Of a stretch of 47,284 nt of DNA, positions 1-7,799 are shown one piece after another; the first letter of the stretch is position 1, and each line of letters begins with the position of its first letter. Under the pieces are notes generated by a model. That model was not told where the DNA came from. It did not search any database and worked only from the letters and a program-made list of their open reading frames with translations. Both the position numbers and the translations under genes were made by a program. Origin of the DNA: an uncultured Pelagibacteraceae bacterium (GTDB taxonomy: Bacteria > Pseudomonadota > Alphaproteobacteria > Pelagibacterales > Pelagibacteraceae); NCBI GenBank assembly GCA_902565935.1, contig CACFGT010000012.1, positions 1 through 47,284 of the forward strand, written 5' to 3'.

Positions 1-550
1 TAAGCTTGAAAGAAAATTTAATAGATGCAGCAATTAAACTGTTCAAGACATTATTTGAGTCTCCAATCCATGTAATATTAAGTTTTGATATCGATTTTTT
101 CTTAATTTCTTCAACAGTAAAAACATCAGATAAAATCTGTGTGGCATGTGAACTTGGACTCAAACCATTAATTATGGGTATTGACAAATATTTCTTAAAT
201 TCTGTCAATTTCTCATCACTATCAGTTCTTAGCATAAAAGCATTACCAAAATTTGATAATATTCTAGCAGTGTCTTCAATGCTCTCGGCACCTTTCGATA
301 AATGTAACTCATCTGGTCTAAGTGTTAAGGTGCTACCACCAAGTTGTTTGATAGCTAAATAAAAACTTAATCTTGTTCTAAGGCTAGATTTTTCAAACAT
401 TTGTATTAATAGCTTTCCTTTTAAAGGTGTTCCCTTATCTAAATCAAGATTGTTCAGGTTTCTTCTTAATGCCTTTCTTTTCTTAGCATCTTCGATAATT
501 TTCCTTAAATCTTTAGCTGGGATATCTTTAAGGTTTATAAAATGTCTCAT
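1..550 (-). CDS. argF: Ornithine carbamoyltransferase, C-terminus cut by window edge
   Basis: Transfers the carbamoyl group of carbamoyl phosphate to ornithine, giving citrulline in cytoplasmic arginine synthesis. Only about the first 183 residues are inside the window. The start MRHFINLKDIPAKDLR is typical of alphaproteobacterial ArgF. The carbamoyl-phosphate loop reads FEKSSLRTR (residues 52-60) where the family has FEKPSTRTR. The usual SHPCQ motif is SHATQ (134-138), so His and Gln are kept but Pro-Cys is lost. GDSNNV, the start of the ornithine domain, is present. The start codon overlaps the stop of argD by four bases (ATGA), so the two are translationally coupled in an argD-argF operon. 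The substitutions may be mild drift. The family call is secure. Confidence 0.9.
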   Translation of the reverse strand, partial: MRHFINLKDIPAKDLRKIIEDAKKRKALRRNLNNLDLDKGTPLKGKLLIQMFEKSSLRTRLSFYLAIKQLGGSTLTLRPDELHLSKGAESIEDTARILSNFGNAFMLRTDSDEKLTEFKKYLSIPIINGLSPSSHATQILSDVFTVEEIKKKSISKLNITWIGDSNNVLNSLIAASIKFSFKL

Positions 551-1725
551 TTTTCCAACTCTTTACAAACTTGGTTTATAATCTTAATTGCATAATTAAT
601 TTCAGATTTTTTTACATTGAGCGGCGGTAAGATCCTAACAACATTCTCTGCTGCTCGTATTGTCAATAATTTTTTATCCATCAATTTTTTTATAAATTTT
701 GCTTGATCATTATGTAACTGAATACCAATTAATAAACCTCTACCTCTTATTTCCTTAATAATTTTTGGAAATTTTTCCTTTAACTTATTTAAGTTTGATA
801 GAAAATGATTTGACAGAGTGTTTATATTCTTCAAAAATTTTTTACTATTTACTATATCCATTACTGTATTTCCACAAGCCATGGCTAATGGATTACCTCC
901 AAAAGTTGAACCATGTGTTCCGGGGATCATACTTGTGGCCACTTTTTTATTCATTAAAACTGCCCCAATAGGAAATCCACCTCCAATTCCCTTTGCAATT
1001 GGTACTATGTCTGGTTTTATCTTAGATTTTTCAAAAGCTAAAAAATTTCCTGATCTTGAAATTCCACATTGTACTTCATCTAAAATCAATAGTATTTTTT
1101 TCTTATCGCATAGTTTTCTCAACTCTTTTAAACACCAGTCTGGTATTACTTTAATACCACCTTCTCCCATAATAGGTTCAACCATGATTGCTGCTGTATT
1201 TTTATTTATTTTTTTCTTTAAAGAATTGTGATCTCCAAAAATAAAATGATCAAAACCTGATACTCTAGGACCAAATCCTTCTGTCATTTTTTTTGATCCA
1301 CTTGCAAAAATAGCTGCAATTGTTCTTCCATGAAAAGAATTTTTTACACACAAAATTCTGTTTTTATTTGGTTTTCCTAATGAATAAAAATATCTTCTAG
1401 CAACTTTTATTGCAGCTTCAGTAGCCTCGGCACCACTATTTTGAAACATAACATAATCAGCAAATGTTTTTTGACATAATTTTTTAGCTAATTTTTCTCC
1501 TTCTGGAATTTGAAATGCATTTGAAACATGCCAAAGTTTTTTTGATTGATTTTTTATAGTTTTAATTAATTTTGGATGTGCATGACCCAAACAATTAACA
1601 GCAATTCCTTGAACAAAATCTAAATATTTTTTACCACTAGTAGAATATAAATAACTACCTTTACCTCTGACAAATGAGATTTTTTTTCTATTATAATTTT
1701 TTGCTAAGTAGCTCATAATTTTCAA
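547..1725 (-). CDS. argD: Acetylornithine aminotransferase (class III PLP aminotransferase)
   Basis: Converts N-acetylglutamate semialdehyde to N-acetylornithine with PLP; in many alphaproteobacteria it also serves as succinyl-DAP aminotransferase, which would suit dapD and dapE further along. Seen: GIAVNCLGHAHP near residue 40, NSGAEATEAAIK near 98 (PLP phosphate), SFHGRT near 130, EPIMGEGG, DEVQCG (Asp on the pyridine ring) and AKGIGGGFP, whose Lys forms the Schiff base. The 392-aa length is normal. The motifs are close to consensus, unlike the neighbouring argF. The first ATG is at 1725; an in-frame ATG at 1716 (MSYLAKNY) is an equally plausible start. Its 3' end overlaps argF. Confidence 0.95.
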   Translation of the reverse strand: MKIMSYLAKNYNRKKISFVRGKGSYLYSTSGKKYLDFVQGIAVNCLGHAHPKLIKTIKNQSKKLWHVSNAFQIPEGEKLAKKLCQKTFADYVMFQNSGAEATEAAIKVARRYFYSLGKPNKNRILCVKNSFHGRTIAAIFASGSKKMTEGFGPRVSGFDHFIFGDHNSLKKKINKNTAAIMVEPIMGEGGIKVIPDWCLKELRKLCDKKKILLILDEVQCGISRSGNFLAFEKSKIKPDIVPIAKGIGGGFPIGAVLMNKKVATSMIPGTHGSTFGGNPLAMACGNTVMDIVNSKKFLKNINTLSNHFLSNLNKLKEKFPKIIKEIRGRGLLIGIQLHNDQAKFIKKLMDKKLLTIRAAENVVRILPPLNVKKSEINYAIKIINQVCKELEK

Positions 1726-1845
1726 TAAAACTTTTTATAAACTTAAAAATTAAATACAAGTTATGATTGAATTACTTTTTTAAATAATTTTATATAAAAT
1801 TGTTGATAACTCTAAATAATTTATTGTTTAAAAGAAATTTATAAC

Positions 1846-1886
1846 ACTATATTGTAGTATTAATAATAATTAATACAAAATATAGT
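1846..1886 (+). promoter_or_regulatory. Two-part inverted repeat just upstream of gcrA
   Basis: ACTATATT (1846-1853) pairs with AATATAGT (1879-1886), and GTATTAA (1857-1863) with TTAATAC (1870-1876). This makes 15 paired bases with a 3/2-nt internal loop, ending 5 nt before the gcrA ATG. As DNA it could be an operator. As RNA it would cover the ribosome-binding region, where no clear Shine-Dalgarno is visible. I saw no GANTC site in the 166-bp spacer. AT-rich DNA gives such repeats by chance, so the role is inferred. Confidence 0.4.
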
Positions 1887-1891
1887 ATTTA

Positions 1892-2392
1892 ATGAGCTGG
1901 ACTGAAGAAAAAGTAGCAAAATTAAAAGAACTTTGGGGTAAAGGAAAAACCGCAAAAGAAATTTCAGAAATAATCGGTGGTGTTTCACGTAATGCCGTTA
2001 TAGGTAAATCGCATCGTTTAAATTTATCTGCAAAAATTAAAACAAGAGCAGCCACTTCAAATCAAAATTTTGAAAATTCTCAAGATAATAAAAACATTCG
2101 AACCAATAAAGGTCGAAAAAATCGATTTAGATCACTCATAATTGAAAAAGATTTTGAACCAGAAAACCCTAAACAACTTGAAGAATTAGATGAGAATTCT
2201 TGTAAGTGGCCAATTGGGCACCCAAATGAAAAATCTTTTTATTTTTGTGGAAGAACCTCGTTAAAAGATTTTTCATATTGTAAGTTACATCTGCTTTATG
2301 CTTACCAGCCGAAAAATAAAAAAGATGGATCGTCTAATAAGGATAAAGAGGAAGTACCAGAATTTATTGAAAAAAAAGTTCATTCTGCATAG
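1892..2392 (+). CDS. gcrA: GcrA family cell-cycle regulator
   Basis: GcrA is an alphaproteobacterial transcription factor that binds sigma-70 holoenzyme and, in Caulobacter, activates promoters with methylated GANTC sites. The N-terminus MSWTEEKVAKLKELW, then KTAKEISEIIGG and SRNAVIGKSHRL, is the diagnostic GcrA helix-turn-helix (residues 1-48). A charged linker follows. The C-terminal RNA-polymerase-binding part has SCKWPIGHP near residue 106, then FCGR and YCKLH, the usual Cys/His-bearing motif. The 166-aa length is normal. It is a single gene between divergent and convergent neighbours, with an inverted repeat directly upstream. Whether a CcrM methylase exists cannot be told from this window. 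Confidence 0.95.
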   Translation: MSWTEEKVAKLKELWGKGKTAKEISEIIGGVSRNAVIGKSHRLNLSAKIKTRAATSNQNFENSQDNKNIRTNKGRKNRFRSLIIEKDFEPENPKQLEELDENSCKWPIGHPNEKSFYFCGRTSLKDFSYCKLHLLYAYQPKNKKDGSSNKDKEEVPEFIEKKVHSA

Positions 2393-2417
2393 TTGATAAT
2401 TGTTCAGTTTTATTACT

Positions 2418-3386
2418 TTAAAAATATTTTTTAGTATATTTTTCAGTTGAATATTGACCACCCTCTTTCCACATGTAGCAATACTTTTTAACTTCATGAT
2501 CAAAATGTTTTAGACTAGGCACACCAATATCAAAATTAGTTTTATATTTTCCAGAAACTATATTATCATACTTTAAAAGTCTTAACTGATCTTCTGTCAA
2601 CAAAGGATTAGGAAATAATTGGAAAAATTTAGCAGATAAGCTGGCTAATGGAAAAGGCATTGAAAAAAGAATTCTTCTTTTTTCAATCAATCTAAGTAAT
2701 TTCTTAACAATCTCTTTCAAAGAAATAACCTCAGGGCCGATACATTCTAAAATATTAGACTTAATATCATTCGTGATAACATGATAAATTATATCAGTTA
2801 AATCAGAACAATGAATGGGTGTAAATTTAGTTTTTCCAGAATAATACAAAGGAAATATAGGAAGTCTATTTAATAATGTCATAAAGTTAGTAGTAAAATT
2901 ATCATCAACAGAATAAACTACCGAAGGTCTTAATATTGTAGTCAATGGAAAATTTCCTACTATATTCTTCTCACCTTTCAATTTTGATTTTGCGTAGTTA
3001 GAGTCAATAGCATCATTTATACCAAGAGCAGATATATGTATAAATTGTTTAAGCTTATACTCTTTACAAAGTTTTGCGAGTAAAGATGGAAAAACCGCAT
3101 GTATATTATTAAAAGTATTTATTCCTTTTTTTTCAAATAAAACACCTATTAAATTAATGCATATATCAGCATGCTCAAAAAGTTTTCTCATTTTTATCTC
3201 GTCAAAAATACTAGACTCAACAATTTCTAAATAGCCTGCATTAGCTTGGGTTTTTATTTTATAACTCTTTTGGTGTATATTTCTTGTTACAACGGTAACC
3301 TTAAGGTTGTTTTTAGTTAACTTTCTAATGAGATGTCTACCGATTTGACCACTTCCGCCAAAAATTAGACAATTTTTTGGTTTCAT
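2418..3386 (-). CDS. NDUFA9-like NAD(P)-binding epimerase/reductase
   Basis: Extended short-chain dehydrogenase of the group that includes the complex I accessory subunit NDUFA9, which in alphaproteobacteria is usually a single gene annotated as complex I NDUFA9 subunit family protein. The N-terminal Rossmann motif is FGGSGQIGRHL (residues 9-19) followed by VVTRN. IHISALGI and NYAKSKLKGE sit where the family has its Ser and YxxxK-like residues; the catalytic Tyr-Lys pair is not strict in this group. VLRPSVVY-type sequence (ILRPSVVY) precedes the substrate half. The 322-aa length is normal. Physiological substrate unknown. It converges on gcrA and is divergent from rnd, with only 16 bp between start codons. 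Confidence 0.85.
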   Translation of the reverse strand: MKPKNCLIFGGSGQIGRHLIRKLTKNNLKVTVVTRNIHQKSYKIKTQANAGYLEIVESSIFDEIKMRKLFEHADICINLIGVLFEKKGINTFNNIHAVFPSLLAKLCKEYKLKQFIHISALGINDAIDSNYAKSKLKGEKNIVGNFPLTTILRPSVVYSVDDNFTTNFMTLLNRLPIFPLYYSGKTKFTPIHCSDLTDIIYHVITNDIKSNILECIGPEVISLKEIVKKLLRLIEKRRILFSMPFPLASLSAKFFQLFPNPLLTEDQLRLLKYDNIVSGKYKTNFDIGVPSLKHFDHEVKKYCYMWKEGGQYSTEKYTKKYF

Positions 3387-3402
3387 ATATATATGTTTAA
3401 AA

Positions 3403-4014
3403 ATGAATATTGATATTAAACTTCACAAAAAAGATTTACCAGATGATTTAAGATTAGGCAATCTATTAGCTGTTGATGGAGAATTTATGGGATTAAACAT
3501 AAGACGTGATCCCTTATGTCTCATTCAAATTTCAACAGGGAAAAATGATGCTCATATAATACAATTAGACAGATCAAATTATGAAGCACCCAACCTAAAA
3601 AAAATACTTGCTGATGATGCAATTACTAAAATTTTTCACTATGGAAGAGCAGATATAGGTCATATTAAACACTATCTCAATACAGATACAAATAATATTT
3701 TAGATACAAAAATTGCATCTAAATTAGCAAGATCTTATTCTGATAATCATTCTTTAAAAACGTTGATTAAAGAATTTGTAAATATTGATATAAGCAAACA
3801 ATTTCAGAATTCAGATTTTGGAGGTGAACTAACAGAAGCTCAAAAAAAATATTGTGCAAACGATGTAATATATCTTCATAAAATTCACGAAGAACTTTAT
3901 AAAATTCTTCTTAGAGAAAAGAGACTTGAGCTATACAAAAATTGTTTAAAATTTCTGAAAACAAGAGTGGAACTTGATTTAGCATATTTTAAAGATGATA
4001 TTTGGTCTCATTAG
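3403..4014 (+). CDS. rnd: Ribonuclease D-like 3'-5' exoribonuclease (short form)
   Basis: DEDDy-family 3'-5' exonuclease for tRNA 3' trimming or RNA turnover. Exo motif I is VDGEFMGL (Asp24, Glu26), motif II is FHYGRADIGHI with its Asp near residue 86, and motif III is YCANDVIYL with the Tyr and Asp. At 203 aa it contains only the catalytic domain and lacks the HRDC domains of E. coli RNase D. This short form is common in alphaproteobacteria. It starts a long plus-strand run and ends 4 nt before kdsD, so the two are probably cotranscribed. Confidence 0.9.
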   Translation: MNIDIKLHKKDLPDDLRLGNLLAVDGEFMGLNIRRDPLCLIQISTGKNDAHIIQLDRSNYEAPNLKKILADDAITKIFHYGRADIGHIKHYLNTDTNNILDTKIASKLARSYSDNHSLKTLIKEFVNIDISKQFQNSDFGGELTEAQKKYCANDVIYLHKIHEELYKILLREKRLELYKNCLKFLKTRVELDLAYFKDDIWSH

Positions 4015-4018
4015 TTAA

Positions 4019-4987
4019 ATGAAAAAAAAATTTAAAAATATAGCAAGAAACGTAATTGATTTAGAAATTAAAGGCTTAAAAAGATTAAAAAAATTTATAA
4101 ACAATTCTTTCAATAAAGCGATTGAAAGTATAGCAACATGCCAGTCAAAGGTAATTTTTGGGGGTGTTGGAAAAAGTGGTCTTATTGCGACTAAAATTGC
4201 ATCAACTTTTTCATCAATTGGAACACCAGCTTTTTCAATATCTGCAGCTGACTGCTCTCATGGAGATTTAGGTAGTATTACTAAGAGAGATATATTAATT
4301 TTGATAAGTAACTCTGGAAGCTCAGAGGAACTAAAAAATATAATTCAATATGCAAATCGTAATAAAATTAAACTAATCGGAATAGTATCAAAAAAAAATT
4401 CGTTACTTTATAAAGCTTCAGATATTAAATTACTGATACCAGAAGTCCAAGAGGCTGGTTTTGGAATAGTTCCAACCACGAGTACAAGCGTCCAACTAGC
4501 AATGGGTGATGCATTAGCAATTGCCTTAATGAATTATAAAAAATTTAGTAAGCTTGATTTTAAGAAATTTCATCCATCTGGCAGTCTAGGAAATAAACTA
4601 AAGACAGTTGAAGATTTAATGCTAACAAAAAAAAAGATTCCTTTTATAAATGAAAATAAATCAATCCAAAGTGGACTTAAAATTATTAATATGAAAAAAC
4701 TTGGTATCTTAATTGCAAGAAATAAATTTTTAAAAACAACGGGTGTTTTTACTGATGGAGACATAAAAAGAACTATTCAAAAAAATATTGACATAAAAAA
4801 AAATAAGATAAAAAACTTCATGAGCAAAGACCCAATTAGTGTTGAAAAAGATACTTTAGCAGCCAAAGCTCTAAGTATAATGAATGATAAAAAGATAACT
4901 TCTCTCTGTGTATATAATAAAAACAACAAAAAAAAAACTATTGGAATTATACACATACACAATATTCTTAAGTCTAATATTAGTTAA
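4019..4987 (+). CDS. kdsD: Arabinose-5-phosphate isomerase, KpsF/GutQ family
   Basis: Interconverts ribulose-5-phosphate and arabinose-5-phosphate, the first step towards KDO for lipopolysaccharide. The N-terminal SIS domain has GVGKSGLIATKIASTFSSIG (about residues 50-69), SHGDLGSI, ISNSGSSEE, and PTTSTSVQLAMGDALA near 155. FHPSGSLG leads to two CBS domains (about residues 205-320). The 322-aa length is standard. The gene lies directly before lptC and lptB, the usual proteobacterial clustering of KDO synthesis with LPS export. Together they indicate an outer membrane with LPS. No obvious Shine-Dalgarno is seen. Confidence 0.95.
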   Translation: MKKKFKNIARNVIDLEIKGLKRLKKFINNSFNKAIESIATCQSKVIFGGVGKSGLIATKIASTFSSIGTPAFSISAADCSHGDLGSITKRDILILISNSGSSEELKNIIQYANRNKIKLIGIVSKKNSLLYKASDIKLLIPEVQEAGFGIVPTTSTSVQLAMGDALAIALMNYKKFSKLDFKKFHPSGSLGNKLKTVEDLMLTKKKIPFINENKSIQSGLKIINMKKLGILIARNKFLKTTGVFTDGDIKRTIQKNIDIKKNKIKNFMSKDPISVEKDTLAAKALSIMNDKKITSLCVYNKNNKKKTIGIIHIHNILKSNIS

Positions 4988-4988
4988 A

Positions 4989-5570
4989 ATGAACAAAAAG
5001 CTATCATTACAAATTTGTATTATTTTTGTAACGATAATTTTTTCCATTTTTTTTTTAAATAAAATTTTTTTTAAAAAAGATTTTGAAGTTGTAGAAATTA
5101 AAAAAATTCCAAAAACTAATGAAAAAAATTTAATTGAAGGTATTCAATATTTTTCAAAAGATATTAAGGGAAATACATACTTAATTGAGGCAGAAAATGG
5201 AATTATGGATCAAAATAATCAAGATATAATTTATTTAAAAGATGTGAAAGCTAAAATAAATTTTGATGAAAAAAAAGTAATTACAATTAATTCTAAAAGG
5301 GCCGTATATAATATTAATAATTTTGACACTGAATTTTTAGATGACGTAAAGCTTAAATATGCTGAAAATAAACTTTCTTGTGATAAGATTTTTGCAAAAT
5401 TTTCACAAAATTACGCTATTTTATCTGGAAATTTAGTGTTTAAAAATTTAATTACAAAATTATATGCAGACCAAATGGAAGTTGATTTAATTACAAGAAC
5501 TACTAAGACATCTATGTTTAATAAAAACAATAAAATAAAAATAAAACATCTTACTAATGGCGTTAATTAA
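4989..5570 (+). CDS. lptC: LPS export protein LptC-like, single membrane anchor
   Basis: LptC links the inner-membrane LptBFG transporter to the periplasmic bridge. The protein has an N-terminal hydrophobic segment (about residues 6-24) and then a beta-rich periplasmic domain with GNTYLIEAENGIMDQ and YLKDVKAKI, resembling the LptC/OstA fold. I take the ATG at 4989, one base after the kdsD stop, rather than the longer reading from 4908, which would run back inside kdsD. It gives 193 aa, a normal length. No separate lptA lies between this gene and lptB, which is the usual place; it may be elsewhere. It overlaps lptB by 14 bp. Confidence 0.8.
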   Translation: MNKKLSLQICIIFVTIIFSIFFLNKIFFKKDFEVVEIKKIPKTNEKNLIEGIQYFSKDIKGNTYLIEAENGIMDQNNQDIIYLKDVKAKINFDEKKVITINSKRAVYNINNFDTEFLDDVKLKYAENKLSCDKIFAKFSQNYAILSGNLVFKNLITKLYADQMEVDLITRTTKTSMFNKNNKIKIKHLTNGVN

Positions 5571-6333
5571 AAAATTCAGGATAAAAGAGTTTAAAAATAA
5601 GAAACCTATAGCAAAATTAGAAAAAATTTCGTTATCCTTTGATAAAAGACAGATACTAGATGATATAAATTTTAATTTGAATTCTGGTGAAATAGTTGGA
5701 CTCTTAGGGCCAAACGGTGCTGGAAAAAGTACAATGTTTAATCTCTTAATTGGTCTTATAAAACCAGATTTTGGAAGAGTGTTTATCGAAAATGAGGATG
5801 TTACTAATTTTCCTATTTATGAAAGAGCAAGAAAATTTAAGATAGGGTATGTTCCTCAATACGGAGGATATTTTCACGATCTTACTTTAATTGAAAATCT
5901 CAAGGCTGTCGGAGAAATAATTATTCAAAACGAGAGAGAAAGACAAGAGAAAATAAACTCTCTGATATCAAAATTTGCACTGGATAATGTTCAGGAAATT
6001 AAAGCTAAATTTTTATCTGGAGGTCAAAGACGAAAGCTTGTTATTTGTATGGCGCTTTTAGGTGATCCAAAAATTTTACTTTGTGATGAAATTTTTGCGG
6101 CCTTAGATGTATTAACAATTCATATGTTAAAAGAAATATTGGTTAATTTACAAAATGAAAATCCAAAAATATGTATTGTTGTATGTGAACATCAAGCAAG
6201 AGAATTATTATCAATTGTTGATAGAGCTTTAATATTATCAAATTGTAAGATAATAGCTGAAGGATCACCTAACAATCTTATCAAAAATGAAAAAGCAAAG
6301 TCTCAATATTTTGGAGATTTTTTTAAGAATTAA
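5557..6333 (+). CDS. lptB: LPS export ABC transporter ATP-binding protein
   Basis: ATPase that powers extraction of LPS from the inner membrane. Walker A GPNGAGKST is near residues 54-62, the Q-loop is in YVPQYGGYFHDLT, the signature is LSGGQRRKL near 150, Walker B is ILLCDEIFAALD, and the H-loop is VVCEHQARE. The usual LptB stretch DEPFAGVDP reads DEIFAALDV, a small deviation. At 258 aa it is slightly longer than E. coli LptB (241 aa), with about 18 extra N-terminal residues. The start overlaps lptC by 14 bp, so translation is probably coupled. LptF and LptG are not in the window. Confidence 0.92.
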   Translation: MALIKKFRIKEFKNKKPIAKLEKISLSFDKRQILDDINFNLNSGEIVGLLGPNGAGKSTMFNLLIGLIKPDFGRVFIENEDVTNFPIYERARKFKIGYVPQYGGYFHDLTLIENLKAVGEIIIQNERERQEKINSLISKFALDNVQEIKAKFLSGGQRRKLVICMALLGDPKILLCDEIFAALDVLTIHMLKEILVNLQNENPKICIVVCEHQARELLSIVDRALILSNCKIIAEGSPNNLIKNEKAKSQYFGDFFKN

Positions 6334-6357
6334 ATTATAGATATTATTAGCATCTTG

Positions 6358-7668
6358 ATGGAAAAAATTTTAAATATTAAAAAAAAAATTAAGTCATTTA
6401 ATAAAAGTATTTTTGTAGAAGGTGATAAAAGCTTATCAATTAGGTGGGTTTTAATATCTTCGTTATCAAAAAAAAAATCAACTGCTTATAATTTATTAAA
6501 ATCAGAGGATGTTATGAGATCGATTGAATGTATCAAAACCCTAGGTTCAAAAGTAAAATTTAAAAAAAATAGATGCGAAATCATTGGTAATGGTTTTCAT
6601 ATTAAAAAAAGGGGAGGAATTCTTATAAATGCTGGAAATTCTGGAACGTTAGGCAGGATAATCTTGGGATTACTTATTAATTCAAAAAATAAAATCAAAC
6701 TAATAGGTGATAAAAGTTTATCAAAAAGAGATTTTTCAAGAGTAATCGAACCATTGAAAAAATTTGGAGCCAATTTCGACACAAAAAATAACTTACCTCT
6801 AACAATGAAAGGTTTAGAAAATCCAAAACCTATAAAATATTTTGAAACCAAAGGTTCCGCACAATGTAAAACATCAATCATGTTTGCTGCTTTGAAATCT
6901 CTTGGAACCACAGAAATTAAAGCAAAAAAATCAAGAAATCACACAGAGTTATTATTTAGATATTTAAGGATACCAATTAGAATAAAAAAGAGAAAACAAT
7001 TTGATATAATTAAGTTAAAAGGTATTAAAAAGATAAACTCTTTAAATTATAGAATTCCGGGTGATATAAGTTCTTGTGCTTTTTTTTTAGTTTTAACTAT
7101 TTTATCAGATAATTCACAGCTTCTTGTAAAAAATGTAAATATAAATTCTTCAAGAACCGGAATAATAAAGATACTAAAAAAAATGGGAGCAATTATTAAA
7201 TTTAAAAATCAGAAAATTTATAAAGGAGAAAAAATTGCAGACATTTTTGTAAAAAGTTCAAAAAAACTTAGATCAATAGATTGTCCAAAAGAATGGAATA
7301 GTAGTGCAATTGATGAATTTCTAGTTATATTTTTAGTTGCAGCTAAAGCAAAGGGAATATCTTATTTTAAAAACTTGGATGAATTAAATCAAAAAGAAAG
7401 TCCCAGATTAATTTGGGCCTCAAAAATTTTAAATTTTATGGGTGTTGAAAATACAATGACTAAAAGCTCCATTAGGATTCGGGGTAATCCTAATTTACGT
7501 CTAGACAAAAATATTATAATTAAAGATTTTTTAAAAGATCATAGAGTTTTTATGATGAGTACTATAGCAGCCCTATCTTTTGGTGGAAATTGGAAGATAA
7601 ATGATGCTGACTCAATAAGAACCTCATTTCCCAAGTTTTTAAAAATTTTGAAAGAATTAAATAGATAA
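6358..7668 (+). CDS. aroA: 3-phosphoshikimate 1-carboxyvinyltransferase (EPSP synthase)
   Basis: Joins phosphoenolpyruvate to shikimate-3-phosphate in the chorismate pathway. Motifs seen: EGDKSLSIRW near residue 20 (shikimate-phosphate site, family GDKSxSxR), NAGNSGTLGR near 95 (PEP loop), SAQCKTSIM near 168 and SRNHTE. The C-terminal domain has the DLNQKESPR-like stretch DELNQKESPR and DHRVFMM. The 436-aa length is normal. I start at the ATG at 6358; a TTG one codon upstream is less likely. In many alphaproteobacteria cmk follows aroA, but here rpsA comes next after 128 bp. It supplies the chorismate needed upstream of the trp genes. Confidence 0.95.
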   Translation: MEKILNIKKKIKSFNKSIFVEGDKSLSIRWVLISSLSKKKSTAYNLLKSEDVMRSIECIKTLGSKVKFKKNRCEIIGNGFHIKKRGGILINAGNSGTLGRIILGLLINSKNKIKLIGDKSLSKRDFSRVIEPLKKFGANFDTKNNLPLTMKGLENPKPIKYFETKGSAQCKTSIMFAALKSLGTTEIKAKKSRNHTELLFRYLRIPIRIKKRKQFDIIKLKGIKKINSLNYRIPGDISSCAFFLVLTILSDNSQLLVKNVNINSSRTGIIKILKKMGAIIKFKNQKIYKGEKIADIFVKSSKKLRSIDCPKEWNSSAIDEFLVIFLVAAKAKGISYFKNLDELNQKESPRLIWASKILNFMGVENTMTKSSIRIRGNPNLRLDKNIIIKDFLKDHRVFMMSTIAALSFGGNWKINDADSIRTSFPKFLKILKELNR

Positions 7669-7762
7669 AATTCTTTAATTTTTGTCTAAATAAGTTACTT
7701 TTTTTATATTTTATTAATAAAAATTCAAAGATTTACTATTGATAATTATGATAAATTTAAGT

Positions 7763-7799
7763 AGAAGGTCATGCTTTTTTAATTGAAAGCTAAAGCATG
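7763..7799 (+). promoter_or_regulatory. rpsA leader: hairpin enclosing the start codon
   Basis: CATGCTTT (7770-7777) is perfectly complementary to AAAGCATG (7792-7799), and the second arm contains the rpsA ATG at 7797-7799. A competing shorter stem pairs GCTTT (7773-7777) with AAAGC (7786-7790), leaving the ATG free. The only good Shine-Dalgarno-like stretch, AGAAGG (7763-7768), is about 28 nt upstream of the start. It would be brought near it if the hairpin forms. Ribosomal protein S1 is known to repress its own mRNA in E. coli through a structured leader, so autoregulation is a reasonable inference. Confidence 0.45.

Noticed and set aside
4908..4988. Longer start for lptC inside kdsD
   Set aside because: Those 27 residues read through coding sequence of kdsD, and the ATG at 4989 gives the normal signal-anchor start.
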